From contig NZ_CP122961.1 of assembly GCF_029854215.1 (NCBI RefSeq), positions 1 through 64,000 of the forward strand: a stretch of 64,000 nucleotides of DNA, written 5' to 3'. A program made the position numbers and the translations under genes. The stretch's first letter is position 1, and each line of letters begins with the position of its first letter. The DNA is from Halomonas alkaliantarctica. Its GTDB lineage: Bacteria; Pseudomonadota; Gammaproteobacteria; Pseudomonadales; Halomonadaceae. Shown piece by piece: positions 39,808-51,976 of this stretch. Below the pieces are notes generated by a model, which saw nothing but the letters and a program-made list of their open reading frames with translations, was not told where the DNA came from and ran no database searches.

Positions 39808-40572
39808 ATGTCAGGAACGCACGCCGCTGATTGGTATGCCTTGCATGGCAAAATGCCACGTCTCTATGTGCCTGCTGCTTTCGTAGCAGGCAGTGACGTC
39901 GTACTGCCTGACGGCCCAGCGCGCCACATCACTCGCGTGCTGCGCATGGGTGAAGGCGCGCCGCTGGTGCTATTTGACGGCCAAGGTCTTGAGGCGGGGG
40001 TGCGTTTGGCAGAAGTTAGCCGCAAGCAGACGCTCGCGCGTGTCGAAGCGGTATGGTCGGGCAGTGGTGAATCGCCGCTGTCGGTCCATCTAGGCCAAGC
40101 CATCTCTAAAGGCGACCGAATGGATTATGCCATTCAGAAAGCCGTCGAGTTGGGCGTTTCGGCGATTACCCCGCTGTATACCGAGCGCGGTGACGTGCGT
40201 TTAAAGGGCGACCGTGAAGATAAAAAGCTCGCTCATTGGCAGGCGGTGGCGGCCAGCGCCTGCGAGCAGAGTGGCCGTGCGGTGGTGCCCCAAGTGCATA
40301 CACCGATGCCGTTATCGACATGGCTTGAAGAACGCCAGGAGTCGCTGCGCTTGATGCTGCATCTAGCGACTGGCAATGCATTCGATCGCCAAGACCGCCC
40401 GGCGTCGGTCGCGCTGCTTATCGGCCCGGAAGGCGGTTTGAGCGAGAGCGATATCGCCGCTGCCCAAACCGCTGACTTTACGCCGCTGACACTCGGCCCG
40501 CGGGTGTTACGTACGGAGACGGCACCGGTGGTGGCCCTTTCGCTGCTGCAACACTACTTTGGCGATTTGTAA
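39808..40572 (+). CDS. rsmE: 16S rRNA m3U1498 methyltransferase RsmE
   Basis: RsmE methylates U1498 of 16S rRNA with SAM. It is a SPOUT-fold enzyme with an N-terminal PUA-like domain and the knot motifs LLIGPEGGLSESDI and LGPRVLRTETAPVVAL. From ATG 39808 it has 254 residues; the family usually begins with the motif RLYVP, so the internal ATG 39853 (MPRLYVP) could be the real start, giving 239 residues. It is probably in one operon with secB. Confidence 0.93.
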   Translation: MSGTHAADWYALHGKMPRLYVPAAFVAGSDVVLPDGPARHITRVLRMGEGAPLVLFDGQGLEAGVRLAEVSRKQTLARVEAVWSGSGESPLSVHLGQAISKGDRMDYAIQKAVELGVSAITPLYTERGDVRLKGDREDKKLAHWQAVAASACEQSGRAVVPQVHTPMPLSTWLEERQESLRLMLHLATGNAFDRQDRPASVALLIGPEGGLSESDIAAAQTADFTPLTLGPRVLRTETAPVVALSLLQHYFGDL

Positions 40573-40699
40573 GTACTTACTATTAGTGAAAGCCACCTAT
40601 CATCAAGCGTAGCTGTTTTTTTTACTCTCCTCCTGCCGCGCTTTGCCTTATCTATCTTAGGCACCATAATGTTTATCTATTTCTTTAAGGACGACACCC

Positions 40700-41392
40700 A
40701 TGGTGCGTGAGTCACACTCATCCCCCCGATCCGCCAGCGATGCAGCCGCCCAGTTGGGAGAAGTGGCGTACCTGACCGTCACGGCCGTCAATAACATCGG
40801 CGCGTTTTTGCAGTGGGGGCAGCCGAAAGATGTGTTGCTGCCGTTTAGCGAGCAGCACTTCCGCCCTGATCCCGGCAAACGCGTACTGGTCATGCTGTAT
40901 AGCGACGACCAGGGTCGGCCAGTGGCGTCGATGAAGCTGGATCGTTTTTTGACCGATGACGCCTGGGCCATGGAAAAAGGCGACGAAGTCGCCGTCGTCG
41001 TGGCGGAGCGTACTGATCTGGGTATGAAGGTGGTGGTGAATCACCGCTACTGGGGGCTTATTTACCAGGACGATGTCACTCAGCCACTGCGCCGTGGTCA
41101 ATCAGTCAAGGGCTACGTAAAGCAGCGTCGAGAAGATGGTCGCCTAAATATCTCGCTGCTACCGCCAGGTGTTGCTCGTTTAGATGTGGTGGGCGATAAA
41201 ATACTGCAGGCACTGCGTGAAAGCGGTGGCTATTTGGCGCTAGGGGATAAAAGCCCTGCCCATGAAGTTAAAGCACGTTTAGGGGTGAGTAAAAGCGCCT
41301 ATAAACAGGCCATTGGGCGGCTTTATAAGCAGCAGCTAATCACTCTGGAGCCTGGCGCTATTCGCCTCGTGCCTGGTGCGCTCAGCGAGTAG
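40700..41392 (+). CDS. CvfB-like S1-domain RNA-binding protein
   Basis: The protein matches the CvfB/YitL family: tandem S1-like OB folds followed by a winged helix. Visible segments are VNNIGAFLQWGQPKDVLLPF, KVVVNHRYWGLIYQDDV, RRGQSVKGYVKQRREDGRLN and the C-terminal ARLGVSKSAYKQAIGRLYKQ. It has 230 residues, a little short compared with about 280-300 for staphylococcal CvfB. The family is linked to RNA regulation of virulence factors in Staphylococcus. Its role in this organism is unknown. It sits between rsmE and gshB, an interval that is otherwise conserved in E. coli without it. Confidence 0.8.
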   Translation: MVRESHSSPRSASDAAAQLGEVAYLTVTAVNNIGAFLQWGQPKDVLLPFSEQHFRPDPGKRVLVMLYSDDQGRPVASMKLDRFLTDDAWAMEKGDEVAVVVAERTDLGMKVVVNHRYWGLIYQDDVTQPLRRGQSVKGYVKQRREDGRLNISLLPPGVARLDVVGDKILQALRESGGYLALGDKSPAHEVKARLGVSKSAYKQAIGRLYKQQLITLEPGAIRLVPGALSE

Positions 41393-41469
41393 TTAGCTGG
41401 GGCAGTTGGAGCCTCGCGGGCAGTGCGGCATACTGGTCCTCTATTGTTCATGTTTGGATAGTGCCCCCG

Positions 41470-42426
41470 ATGAGCCAATCAAATCTGCATCTCGGCGTTG
41501 TGATGGATCCCATCAGCGACATCGCTTACAAGAAAGACACCACCATGGCCATGCTATGGGCCGCCCAGGAGCGCGGCTATACCCTGCACTATATGGAGCA
41601 GGAAGACCTTTTCTTGAATGCAGGACAGGCCTACGCACGTATGCGCCCCTTAACAGTGCATCGCGATCCGAACCACTGGTATGACCTGGGCGAGCCCTCT
41701 GCGCGCCCACTGGTTGAGCTGGATGTGGTGTTGATGCGTAAAGACCCGCCTGTCGACGCCGATTTTACTAACGCCGTGCACTTGCTGGGCTTTGCTGAGC
41801 GTGAAGGTGTCCTGGTGGTTAACCCCACGTCGGCGCTGTTGCAGTGTAATGAAAAGCTGTTTGCGCAGCAGTTTCCACAGTGCTGCGCACCGACGCTTGT
41901 GGCCAGCCGTGACGATGTTCTGCGTGCCTTCCATGCGGAGCACGGCGATGTCATCTTCAAGCCTCTGGATGGCATGGGCGGTACCGGCATTTTCCATATT
42001 GGCCCGGAAGGCCGTAATATCGGCGCGGTTATTGAGCAGCTTACCTTGCGCGGCCAGCGGCAAATTATGGCTCAGCGCTACCTGCCGGAAATTAAGGATG
42101 GCGATACGCGTATTCTGTTAGTCGAGGGTGAGCCCGTTCCCTTTGGTTTGGCGCGTATTCCCTCGGCCGGCGAAACCCGTGGCAATCTGGCCGCCGGTGG
42201 ACGAGGGGTAAGCCGCGAGCTCACCGAGCGTGACTATTGGCTTATTCAGCAGGTGCAGCCAATGATTCGTGAAAAAGGGCTAATGTTCGTGGGTCTAGAT
42301 GTCATCGGTGACTATATTACTGAAATCAACGTCACCAGCCCTACCTGCGTGCGTGAAATTGATGATCAGCGGGGCACCAATATTGCCGGTTTGCTGCTGG
42401 ATGCTATCGAGCGCCGCTTAGCCTAA
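41470..42426 (+). CDS. gshB: Glutathione synthetase
   Basis: GshB adds glycine to gamma-glutamylcysteine with ATP. The 318-residue protein is an ATP-grasp enzyme with GVVMDPISDIAYKKDTTMAM at the start, VVNPTSALLQCNEKLF, the ATP-binding FKPLDGMGGTGIFHIG and VTSPTCVREID at the C-terminus. ATG 41470 (MSQSNLHLG) is chosen over GTG 41461, three codons upstream. The ribosome-binding site (GGATAG) is weak. It begins a gshB-yqgE-ruvX series as in other gammaproteobacteria. Confidence 0.96.
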   Translation: MSQSNLHLGVVMDPISDIAYKKDTTMAMLWAAQERGYTLHYMEQEDLFLNAGQAYARMRPLTVHRDPNHWYDLGEPSARPLVELDVVLMRKDPPVDADFTNAVHLLGFAEREGVLVVNPTSALLQCNEKLFAQQFPQCCAPTLVASRDDVLRAFHAEHGDVIFKPLDGMGGTGIFHIGPEGRNIGAVIEQLTLRGQRQIMAQRYLPEIKDGDTRILLVEGEPVPFGLARIPSAGETRGNLAAGGRGVSRELTERDYWLIQQVQPMIREKGLMFVGLDVIGDYITEINVTSPTCVREIDDQRGTNIAGLLLDAIERRLA

Positions 42427-42498
42427 GCACGGCTTAACTCTTATAATGACACTTATTACGCTATGCCTGCCGGGATGTCAGCAGGCAGTGGGAGACGC

Positions 42499-43056
42499 AT
42501 GCAAAGTTTGAAACATCACTTTCTAATGGCTATGCCGCATTTAGAAGATCCTAATTTTGCCGGTAGTCTGATTTATCTTTGCGATCATGATAACAACGGT
42601 TGCATGGGGGTGATTACTAACCGACCGTTAGAGATCACGCTCGAGGCACTATTTGATCAGTTGGAATTAGGCGGTGAAACAAGTCCACACCGTAATGCGC
42701 CGGTTTATTACGGCGGGCCGATGCATAAAGACCGTGGCTTCATTCTGCATGTCGGCGATAGCCAGCAGTGGGACTCGAGTATCCAGGTGGAGGATGGCAT
42801 TGCGCTGACCACCTCGCTGGATATTCTGCAGGCCTTTGCCGCTGGCGAGGGGCCCGAGCACTTTTTAGTCTGCTTAGGCTGTGCGGGCTGGGAAGTTGGG
42901 CAGTTGGAAGAAGAGTTGAAGGAGAACAGCTGGCTAACGGTAGAAGCCGAGAGCAGTGTGCTCTTCAATACCCCGCCCGTTGAGCGTTTAACCGCTGCGG
43001 CTGGTTTACTGGGTATTGATCTTAACCTGATGACCCGAGACGCGGGGCACGCCTGA
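42499..43056 (+). CDS. yqgE: YqgE/AlgH (UPF0301) family protein
   Basis: A cytoplasmic UPF0301 family protein of unknown biochemical activity; the Pseudomonas homologue was named AlgH from alginate work. ATG 42499 (MQSLKHHFLMAMPHL) follows GGGAGA and gives 185 residues. FLMAMPHLEDPNFAGSLIY, NGCMGVITNRPL, YYGGPMHKDRGFILH and CLGCAGWEVGQLEEEL are family hallmarks. Its stop TGA overlaps the ruvX start (TGATG), indicating translational coupling. Confidence 0.94.
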   Translation: MQSLKHHFLMAMPHLEDPNFAGSLIYLCDHDNNGCMGVITNRPLEITLEALFDQLELGGETSPHRNAPVYYGGPMHKDRGFILHVGDSQQWDSSIQVEDGIALTTSLDILQAFAAGEGPEHFLVCLGCAGWEVGQLEEELKENSWLTVEAESSVLFNTPPVERLTAAAGLLGIDLNLMTRDAGHA

Positions 43057-43511
43057 TGGCCGAAGCGGGGCAGCGGTTAATCCTGGCCTTTGACTACGGC
43101 ACTCGGCGTATCGGTGTGGCGGTGGGCAACGAGCTGCTGCGCAGTGCGCGCGAGCTCACTCCGCTTACGGCAAGGGATGGGATTCCCGATTGGAATGTCG
43201 TGTCACGGCTACTTAACGAGTGGCAGCCGGATCTGTTAGTGGTGGGGCTGCCGCTTAATATGGACGGCAGCGAGTCAGAGATGAGCACCCGCGCTCGCAA
43301 ATTCGGTAATCGTTTGCATGGTCGTTTTGGTAAACCGTGTGAAATGGTCGACGAGCGTGGCACCACGCGAGAAGCTAAGCTAATTGCTCGCGAGGCGGGC
43401 CATAAAGGCAATTATCGCCAAGACAGCGTCGATGGCATTGCGGCCATTCTTATTCTTGAGGGCTGGTTTGCCCACCAGGAAGGCTTGCCTGGCGGGCGCC
43501 TTTCTTTGTAA
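43056..43511 (+). CDS. ruvX: Putative Holliday junction resolvase / pre-16S rRNA nuclease YqgF
   Basis: The RuvX/YqgF family has an RNase H-like fold. In E. coli it is required for maturation of the 16S rRNA 5' end. The 151-residue protein has FDYGTRRIGVAVGN with the first catalytic Asp, VVGLPLNMDGSESEM, and DERGTTREA. Coupled to yqgE by a one-base overlap. The stop lies 49 bases before the convergent end of pyrB. Confidence 0.93.
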   Translation: MAEAGQRLILAFDYGTRRIGVAVGNELLRSARELTPLTARDGIPDWNVVSRLLNEWQPDLLVVGLPLNMDGSESEMSTRARKFGNRLHGRFGKPCEMVDERGTTREAKLIAREAGHKGNYRQDSVDGIAAILILEGWFAHQEGLPGGRLSL

Positions 43512-43560
43512 GTCCTAATAAGTCCTAACTTGAAATTTTCTACCCTTAAACTTGTGCACT

Positions 43561-44586
43561 TTAACGATCCAACGTGCCCGTTTGGGCCGGTACGTACCAG
43601 CGCACGGGGCGTAGCTCTTTTTCGATTAGCTCATCGACTTGGAGCAGTGTCGCGAAAATCGCCATTCGCATGGGAATACCGTTATCGGTTTGGCGGAAAA
43701 TCGCCAGACGCGGGTCGCCGTTAAGGTCGATATTTAAATCATTCGCGCCGGGGCGGCTATCCCTGGGCAGCGGGTGCATCACAATGGTGCTTTGGCTGCA
43801 GCGGTGATCGAGAAAATCGCGGTTAACCATAAAGTCGTCAGAGAGCCCTTGGAAACTCTCATTCATCTCATCGGTAAAGCGCTCCTTCTGAATCCGCGTG
43901 GTGTACACCACATCTAAATCGGCAAAATCACTCGCGAGTGAATCGCGCTGCTCAATGCGGTGGCCGCGAGAGGCGACTAAGTCAATCAGTTTGGAAGGCA
44001 TCTCAAGGCCCGGCGGCGACACCAGGGTAATGCGCAGCGGGTCATAGAGTGATAAAAGCTTAATCAGTGAATGGACGGTCCGGCCGTACTTCAAGTCGCC
44101 GGTAAGTAAGATATGCGCACCGGTCAGCGATTTACCCAGGCGCTGAAACTCTTTATCAATCGTATAAAGGTCAAGTAGTGCTTGGCTGGGATGCTCGCCA
44201 GGGCCATCACCACCATTAATCACCGGTACATTGGTCGCTGCGGCAAATTCAGCTACTGAGCCTTGGTCGGGGTGGCGCATTACAATGGCGTCGCAGTAGC
44301 CGCTCATTACACGGCTGGTATCGTATAGTGACTCACCCTTCGCCATTGAGGAGAAGGTGAAACCCGTGGTGTCGCAAACGCTGCCGCCTAAACGGCAAAA
44401 GGCAGCATTGAAGCTCACCCGCGTACGGGTGCTTGCTTCAAAAAACAGATTGCCGAGTACCGCCCCTTCCAACACGCGTGTCACTTGGCGTCGCTGAGCG
44501 ATTGGCTCCATGCGTGCAGTTACACGCAGTAAATGATCAACGCTTTCGCGGTTTAATGAGTCGACAGTTAGCAAGTGGTGGCTCAT
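43561..44586 (-). CDS. pyrB: Aspartate carbamoyltransferase catalytic subunit
   Basis: PyrB condenses aspartate and carbamoyl phosphate in pyrimidine synthesis. The 341-residue protein from ATG 44586 (MSHHLLTVDSLNRESV) has the carbamoyl-phosphate motif FFEASTRTRVSF with Ser52-Thr55, HPSQALLDLYTI and MHPLPR. The TTG-initiated longer reading from 44631 lacks support; GAGG precedes 44586. No pyrI, pyrR or pyrC is next to it, unlike the Pseudomonas order yqgF-pyrR-pyrB-pyrC. Confidence 0.94.
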   Translation of the reverse strand: MSHHLLTVDSLNRESVDHLLRVTARMEPIAQRRQVTRVLEGAVLGNLFFEASTRTRVSFNAAFCRLGGSVCDTTGFTFSSMAKGESLYDTSRVMSGYCDAIVMRHPDQGSVAEFAAATNVPVINGGDGPGEHPSQALLDLYTIDKEFQRLGKSLTGAHILLTGDLKYGRTVHSLIKLLSLYDPLRITLVSPPGLEMPSKLIDLVASRGHRIEQRDSLASDFADLDVVYTTRIQKERFTDEMNESFQGLSDDFMVNRDFLDHRCSQSTIVMHPLPRDSRPGANDLNIDLNGDPRLAIFRQTDNGIPMRMAIFATLLQVDELIEKELRPVRWYVPAQTGTLDR

Positions 44587-44698
44587 GGCGGACCTCAGTA
44601 AGGTGGTAGATAAGGTTAGTGTAACCGCCAATGGGGGGAGTGCCGAAGGGCTTTCATTCGTTACAGGGTGCTAATCTGTAATTTTCTTACAAAACCCC

Positions 44699-44727
44699 TT
44701 GCCAACCCGTCAGCGAAACCGTAAAGT
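44699..44727 (+). promoter_or_regulatory. Possible upstream rRNA promoter (P1)
   Basis: TTGCCA (44699-44704) and TAAAGT (44722-44727) are 17 bases apart and face the rRNA genes. Weaker than the downstream promoter. Confidence 0.4.
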
Positions 44728-44863
44728 ACGCATCCGCTGCCGGGGACGCCTAGCGTTACCAGCGGTGAATGAGGTGTAAAAGCCTTGGTTTGTCAAACAG
44801 TTACCGCTTCTGCGATAGCTCGCGGTTTTGGATGTTGTCAGCATCACATCGAAAACAACGCCC

Positions 44864-44891
44864 TTGACAAACGCTAGGAAGTGCGTAGAAT
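44864..44891 (+). promoter_or_regulatory. Main rRNA promoter
   Basis: Consensus TTGACA (44864-44869), a 16-base spacer and TAGAAT (44886-44891), followed by a GC-containing discriminator (ACGCC), are typical of a strong growth-rate-controlled rRNA promoter. Confidence 0.85.
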
Positions 44892-44963
44892 ACGCCTTCC
44901 TCGCTGCGGCAAGCCAAGTCAACGGTAAGCCGGTTACTTTTACAGTAACTACCCAGCGAAACA

Positions 44964-44976
44964 GCTCTTTAACAAT
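44964..44976 (+). promoter_or_regulatory. boxA antitermination element, leader
   Basis: GCTCTTTAACAAT is identical to the E. coli rrn boxA core, bound by NusB-NusE. A second copy is in the 16S-23S spacer at 46861-46873. Confidence 0.9.
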
Positions 44977-44977
44977 T

Positions 44978-45010
44978 TGATCAGGTAATTCATGTGGGCG
45001 CTTGCTGACG
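44978..45010 (+). other. 5' arm of the 16S RNase III processing stem
   Basis: TGATCAGGTAATTCATGTGG and the bases after it are largely complementary to 46719-46751 in the spacer, so the ends of 17S precursor RNA can pair for RNase III cleavage. Confidence 0.8.
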
Positions 45011-45171
45011 TTGGTGACAAATCACCAAATATCAAGGCAAGCGACTCAAGCAATAAGGTTTTGAAGGATTCGTCCTTTGGAATCTGTTTTGAATGAATTC
45101 GTTTGAACCTTGAGCCAAGTTTGGTTCGCTTCTGTCACTTTCGGGTGGCAGGTAAGAACCGCATAGATCTT

Positions 45172-46704
<1,533 letters not shown>

Positions 46705-46990
46705 AACGATGCGTCACAGTCAGTAAGCGTCCACAATGAATTACCTGATCAGATAGCTGTGATATGAGCAGTGATAAGCGAACGCTTTTCTAGCTTAGAA
46801 AAAGAAAAAGGTCTTCTTTTTTTAATGTGAAAAAAACGCTTATCACTGCTTATAGCAGTCGCTCTTTAACAATGTATATCATGCTGACAAGAACACTTCG
46901 CAAGAAGTGGTCTTAAATTGTGATACGCGTCAGCGTATCCGGCAAAATGAAACGTGATTATTGCGATATCCAGACTCCTTCGGGTTATAG
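46705..46990 (+). other. 16S-23S internal transcribed spacer without tRNA genes
   Basis: The 286-base spacer contains the 3' arm of the 16S processing stem (46719-46751), a 13-bp inverted repeat (46768-46780 with 46837-46849), smaller hairpins inside it, a boxA (46861-46873) and the 5' arm of the 23S processing stem (from about 46874). No tRNA-Ile, tRNA-Ala or tRNA-Glu is present. Confidence 0.9.
46861..46873 (+). promoter_or_regulatory. boxA antitermination element, spacer
   Basis: GCTCTTTAACAAT in the spacer, identical to the leader copy. It renews the antitermination complex before 23S. Confidence 0.9.
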
Positions 46991-49883
<2,893 letters not shown>

Positions 49884-50032
49884 ATAACACCCAAGGGGTC
49901 TGGTCGTGATGATGACGTTGATGAATGCCGGATACGCAGCGTGTGGCCCAAACGACATAACGTAAGGGCGGCAGGCGATAAGACGCACACAATTGAGTTA
50001 AAAACAGTCAGCATGATGTACATAGCCAGTTA

Positions 50033-50151
50033 CGCCTGACGACCATAGCACGCGTGAACCACCTGATCCCTTGCCGAACTCAGAAGTGAAACCGCTTAGC
50101 GCCGATGGTAGTGTGGGGTCTCCCCATGCGAGAGTAGGTCATCGTCAGGCA
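50033..50151 (+). rRNA. rrf: 5S ribosomal RNA
   Basis: About 119 nt, from CGCCTGACGACC to ATCGTCAGGCA, with the closing helix pairing. CCGAACTCAGAAGTGAAAC and GTGTGGGGTCTCCCCATGCG are diagnostic. Confidence 0.97.
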
Positions 50152-50160
50152 CCTATACCG

Positions 50161-50192
50161 TACCCCAGCTTCGAGAGAAGCTGGGGTATTTT
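50161..50192 (+). terminator. First rRNA operon terminator
   Basis: TACCCCAGCTT (50161-50171) pairs perfectly with 50178-50188 around a 6-base loop, followed by TTTT. Confidence 0.9.
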
Positions 50193-50210
50193 AGTTGTGC
50201 GGAAGAAAAC

Positions 50211-50264
50211 AAGGGGTCTCCCCATGGAGAGTCCCGGATGGCCGGCCCAGCCATCGTCAGGCAC
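50211..50264 (+). pseudogene. Degenerate 3' fragment of a second 5S rRNA gene
   Basis: GGGGTCTCCCCATG, GAGAGT and CATCGTCAGGCAC occur in the same order as in the intact 5S gene (50116-50152). In this copy about 18 unrelated bases (CCCGGATGGCCGGCCCAG) lie between the second and third blocks. The 5' two thirds of the gene are absent. Confidence 0.8.
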
Positions 50265-50277
50265 TTATTTAACAAGA

Positions 50278-50303
50278 AACCCAGCCACCCGGCTGGGTTT
50301 TTT
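50278..50303 (+). terminator. Second terminator after the 5S fragment
   Basis: AACCCAGCC (50278-50286) pairs with GGCTGGGTT (50291-50299) around ACCC, followed by TTTT. Read on the minus strand the hairpin is less T-rich, so it mainly stops rRNA transcription before the convergent dehydrogenase gene. Confidence 0.9.
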
Positions 50304-50330
50304 GTATGCGTGGAAAAAAGCATCTCATAC

Positions 50331-51071
50331 TTACCAATCAATAGGTTGGCCATTCCAGTCCCAAAAGGTACCGCTATCATCAGGCGTTCGCTGGGCGATA
50401 ACTGACAGCAACTGCTCTGCTACAAATGTGGTCGTGAACAACTTCTCGTGAGGAACCCTTGCTTGAAAGGGTTTGGAGAGTGCCGTGTCGGTGGTGCCTG
50501 GATGTAGGCATAGCACTGTGGACTGCTTATTAAGTCGCTTGAGTTCTATGGATGCTGTCTTGAGCAGCATGTTATGCGCTGCTTTGCTGGCACGATAGCT
50601 ATACCAGCCTCCTAACTGATTGTCCTCGATTGAGCCAACACGAGCGGAAAGGCTGGCGATCGCCGTCGGATGTGTCCCTTTGAATGAGTCTTGCAGTGCC
50701 GCTAACAATAAGACCGGCGTAAAAGCATTGATGTTCATTGTTTGGGTTAGATTTTCGACGCTAAGCTGATCTAGGCGCTTTTCAGGCAGCAGCTGTTGCG
50801 CTTTATCATGAAGGATGCCGATGGCATTGAAAAAGAAGTGAATGGGTTGGGCCGCTAGCTCTTTTTGAAGTGCCTTTCTACCTGGCTCTTGAGAGACATC
50901 AAGCATTAGGTGAGTGAGGCGGGGGTCATCAATTCGTGGTGGTTGGCGGCTAACTGCAATAATGTGGCCAACATGCGAGGAAGAAAGTAACTGCTTAATA
51001 ATGGCAGCGCCTATTCCCCCCGATGCGCCGACAACCAGCGCTGTATAATGATGAGGCAGTAAATTGAACAT
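50331..51071 (-). CDS. Short-chain dehydrogenase/reductase
   Basis: A classical SDR with the cofactor loop VVGASGGIGAAII and the catalytic YRASK in WYSYRASKAAHNML. A preceding catalytic Ser is in ASLSARVGSIEDN. It resembles CsgA/YciK-like uncharacterised SDRs. I chose ATG 51071 (MFNLLPHHYTAL), preceded by AAAGG, giving 246 residues; a TTG at 51095 is possible. Substrate is unknown. It lies between the rRNA operon and the flagellar genes with no clear functional link to either. Confidence 0.85.
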   Translation of the reverse strand: MFNLLPHHYTALVVGASGGIGAAIIKQLLSSSHVGHIIAVSRQPPRIDDPRLTHLMLDVSQEPGRKALQKELAAQPIHFFFNAIGILHDKAQQLLPEKRLDQLSVENLTQTMNINAFTPVLLLAALQDSFKGTHPTAIASLSARVGSIEDNQLGGWYSYRASKAAHNMLLKTASIELKRLNKQSTVLCLHPGTTDTALSKPFQARVPHEKLFTTTFVAEQLLSVIAQRTPDDSGTFWDWNGQPIDW

Positions 51072-51148
51072 GAAAAGCCTTTGAAATCCCGCCAATGAGG
51101 GCTTTCATTGAAACGTCATGCAGAGATTTTGTCGAGAGATTAGATATA

Positions 51149-51598
51149 TTAGGCGGAAGCGTTGATTCTGCCCGGTTGGGCGCTATTACGACCATCCGGT
51201 TTATAAAGCGTTTTTTCTGCAATTTGACGGATATAATCCAGCATTGCTTGATTATGCTTCATGCGTACGGACAGCATCTGCCCCGTTAGCTCATTCATGC
51301 GCGAGGCTCGTTCGCTCTTTTCTAGCAAGCTTTCCCAAGCTGTATGACAGCCTGCATCTTGAGCAGCCGCTCTAGCGCCGTTAGCGCCCTCGGCATAGCC
51401 AAGACGTTCTTGTACATTGCGACGCAGGGTCTCAATACGCTCTAGTTCGGCCAGCAATGCCTGTTTATCCAGTGCAACTTGAGATAGGGCATCACCGTCA
51501 ATATCACCTTGCGTCAATAAATTTTGCTCGCTGGACAACAACGATATGAGCGCATCAAGGCGCTGTTGTTGATTGGTAAGCAAGGATGCAAGGCTCAT
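51149..51598 (-). CDS. flgN: Flagellar chaperone FlgN
   Basis: FlgN binds hook-filament junction proteins FlgK and FlgL before export. The 149-residue, almost all-helical protein (SLASLLTNQQQRLDALISLL and later SERASRMNELTGQMLSVRMK) has the FlgN profile. It starts 13 bases after flgM, the usual flgM-flgN pair, and both should be transcribed from the FliA promoter at 51941-51967. Confidence 0.88.
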   Translation of the reverse strand: MSLASLLTNQQQRLDALISLLSSEQNLLTQGDIDGDALSQVALDKQALLAELERIETLRRNVQERLGYAEGANGARAAAQDAGCHTAWESLLEKSERASRMNELTGQMLSVRMKHNQAMLDYIRQIAEKTLYKPDGRNSAQPGRINASA

Positions 51599-51611
51599 TT
51601 ACAGGCTCCCC

Positions 51612-51878
51612 TTATAAATCTTTAAGATTGGCAATTAGGCCCTCGGCGATACGTTCCGCGTTCATTTCAAGGCGGCCCTCACGAATGGCGTCACGAATCT
51701 CTTCAACTTTGGCGCTATCGATATCTTGGGATTCATCGATGCTTGATTGGCTCAGTTGAGTAGATTCACGTGTTGTGCCACCCGGTGTAGCGGATGTAAC
51801 GCTGTTAGCTTTTTGCGTTTCGTCACGCTGCTGAGCCTGGTTAGAGCGTAACAGCGGATTAATGTTATCAATGTTCAC
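51612..51878 (-). CDS. flgM: Anti-sigma-28 factor FlgM
   Basis: FlgM holds FliA (sigma-28) inactive until the hook is complete, when it is exported. The 88-residue protein has an unstructured N-terminus (MNIDNINPLLRSNQAQQRDE) and a C-terminal helical FliA-binding part with SAKVEEIRDAIREGRLEMNA and AERIAEGLI. Length and motifs are normal. It lies downstream of a sigma-28 promoter, so FlgM production rises with FliA activity. Confidence 0.93.
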   Translation of the reverse strand: MNIDNINPLLRSNQAQQRDETQKANSVTSATPGGTTRESTQLSQSSIDESQDIDSAKVEEIRDAIREGRLEMNAERIAEGLIANLKDL

Positions 51879-51940
51879 GTCGTCTGCCTCATCGTCAGCG
51901 TCGATGCGCTTTGCGTTTAGTATAGCTTGTATAAAGATAA

Positions 51941-51967
51941 CTATCGGCAGTGCTGGGTATAACTTTA
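51941..51967 (-). promoter_or_regulatory. FliA (sigma-28) promoter of flgMN
   Basis: On the minus strand TAAAGTTA (51967-51960), an 11-base spacer and GCCGATAG (51948-51941) match the sigma-28 consensus TAAAGTTT-N11-GCCGATAA at 14 of 16 positions. It lies between flgA and flgM. Confidence 0.85.
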
Positions 51968-51976
51968 GGTTTCACA

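Larger units (their letters stand above)
44587..45171 (+). other. rRNA operon promoter and leader region
   Basis: This 585-base gene-free stretch holds the pyrB upstream region, two promoter-like elements (44699-44727 and 44864-44891), a boxA antitermination element (44964-44976) and the 5' arm of the 16S processing stem (44978-45010). Another 160 bases of untranslated leader follow. Minus-strand frames here (for example 44710-44922) are chance. Confidence 0.85.

Noticed and set aside
44710..44922. Minus-strand frame of 70 residues in the rRNA leader
   Set aside because: It covers the strong rRNA promoter and shows no ribosome-binding site or recognisable motif.
46705..46990. tRNA genes in the spacer
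   Set aside because: No cloverleaf, TTCGA-type T-loop or CCA-ending acceptor could be found; the inverted repeats form long stems instead.
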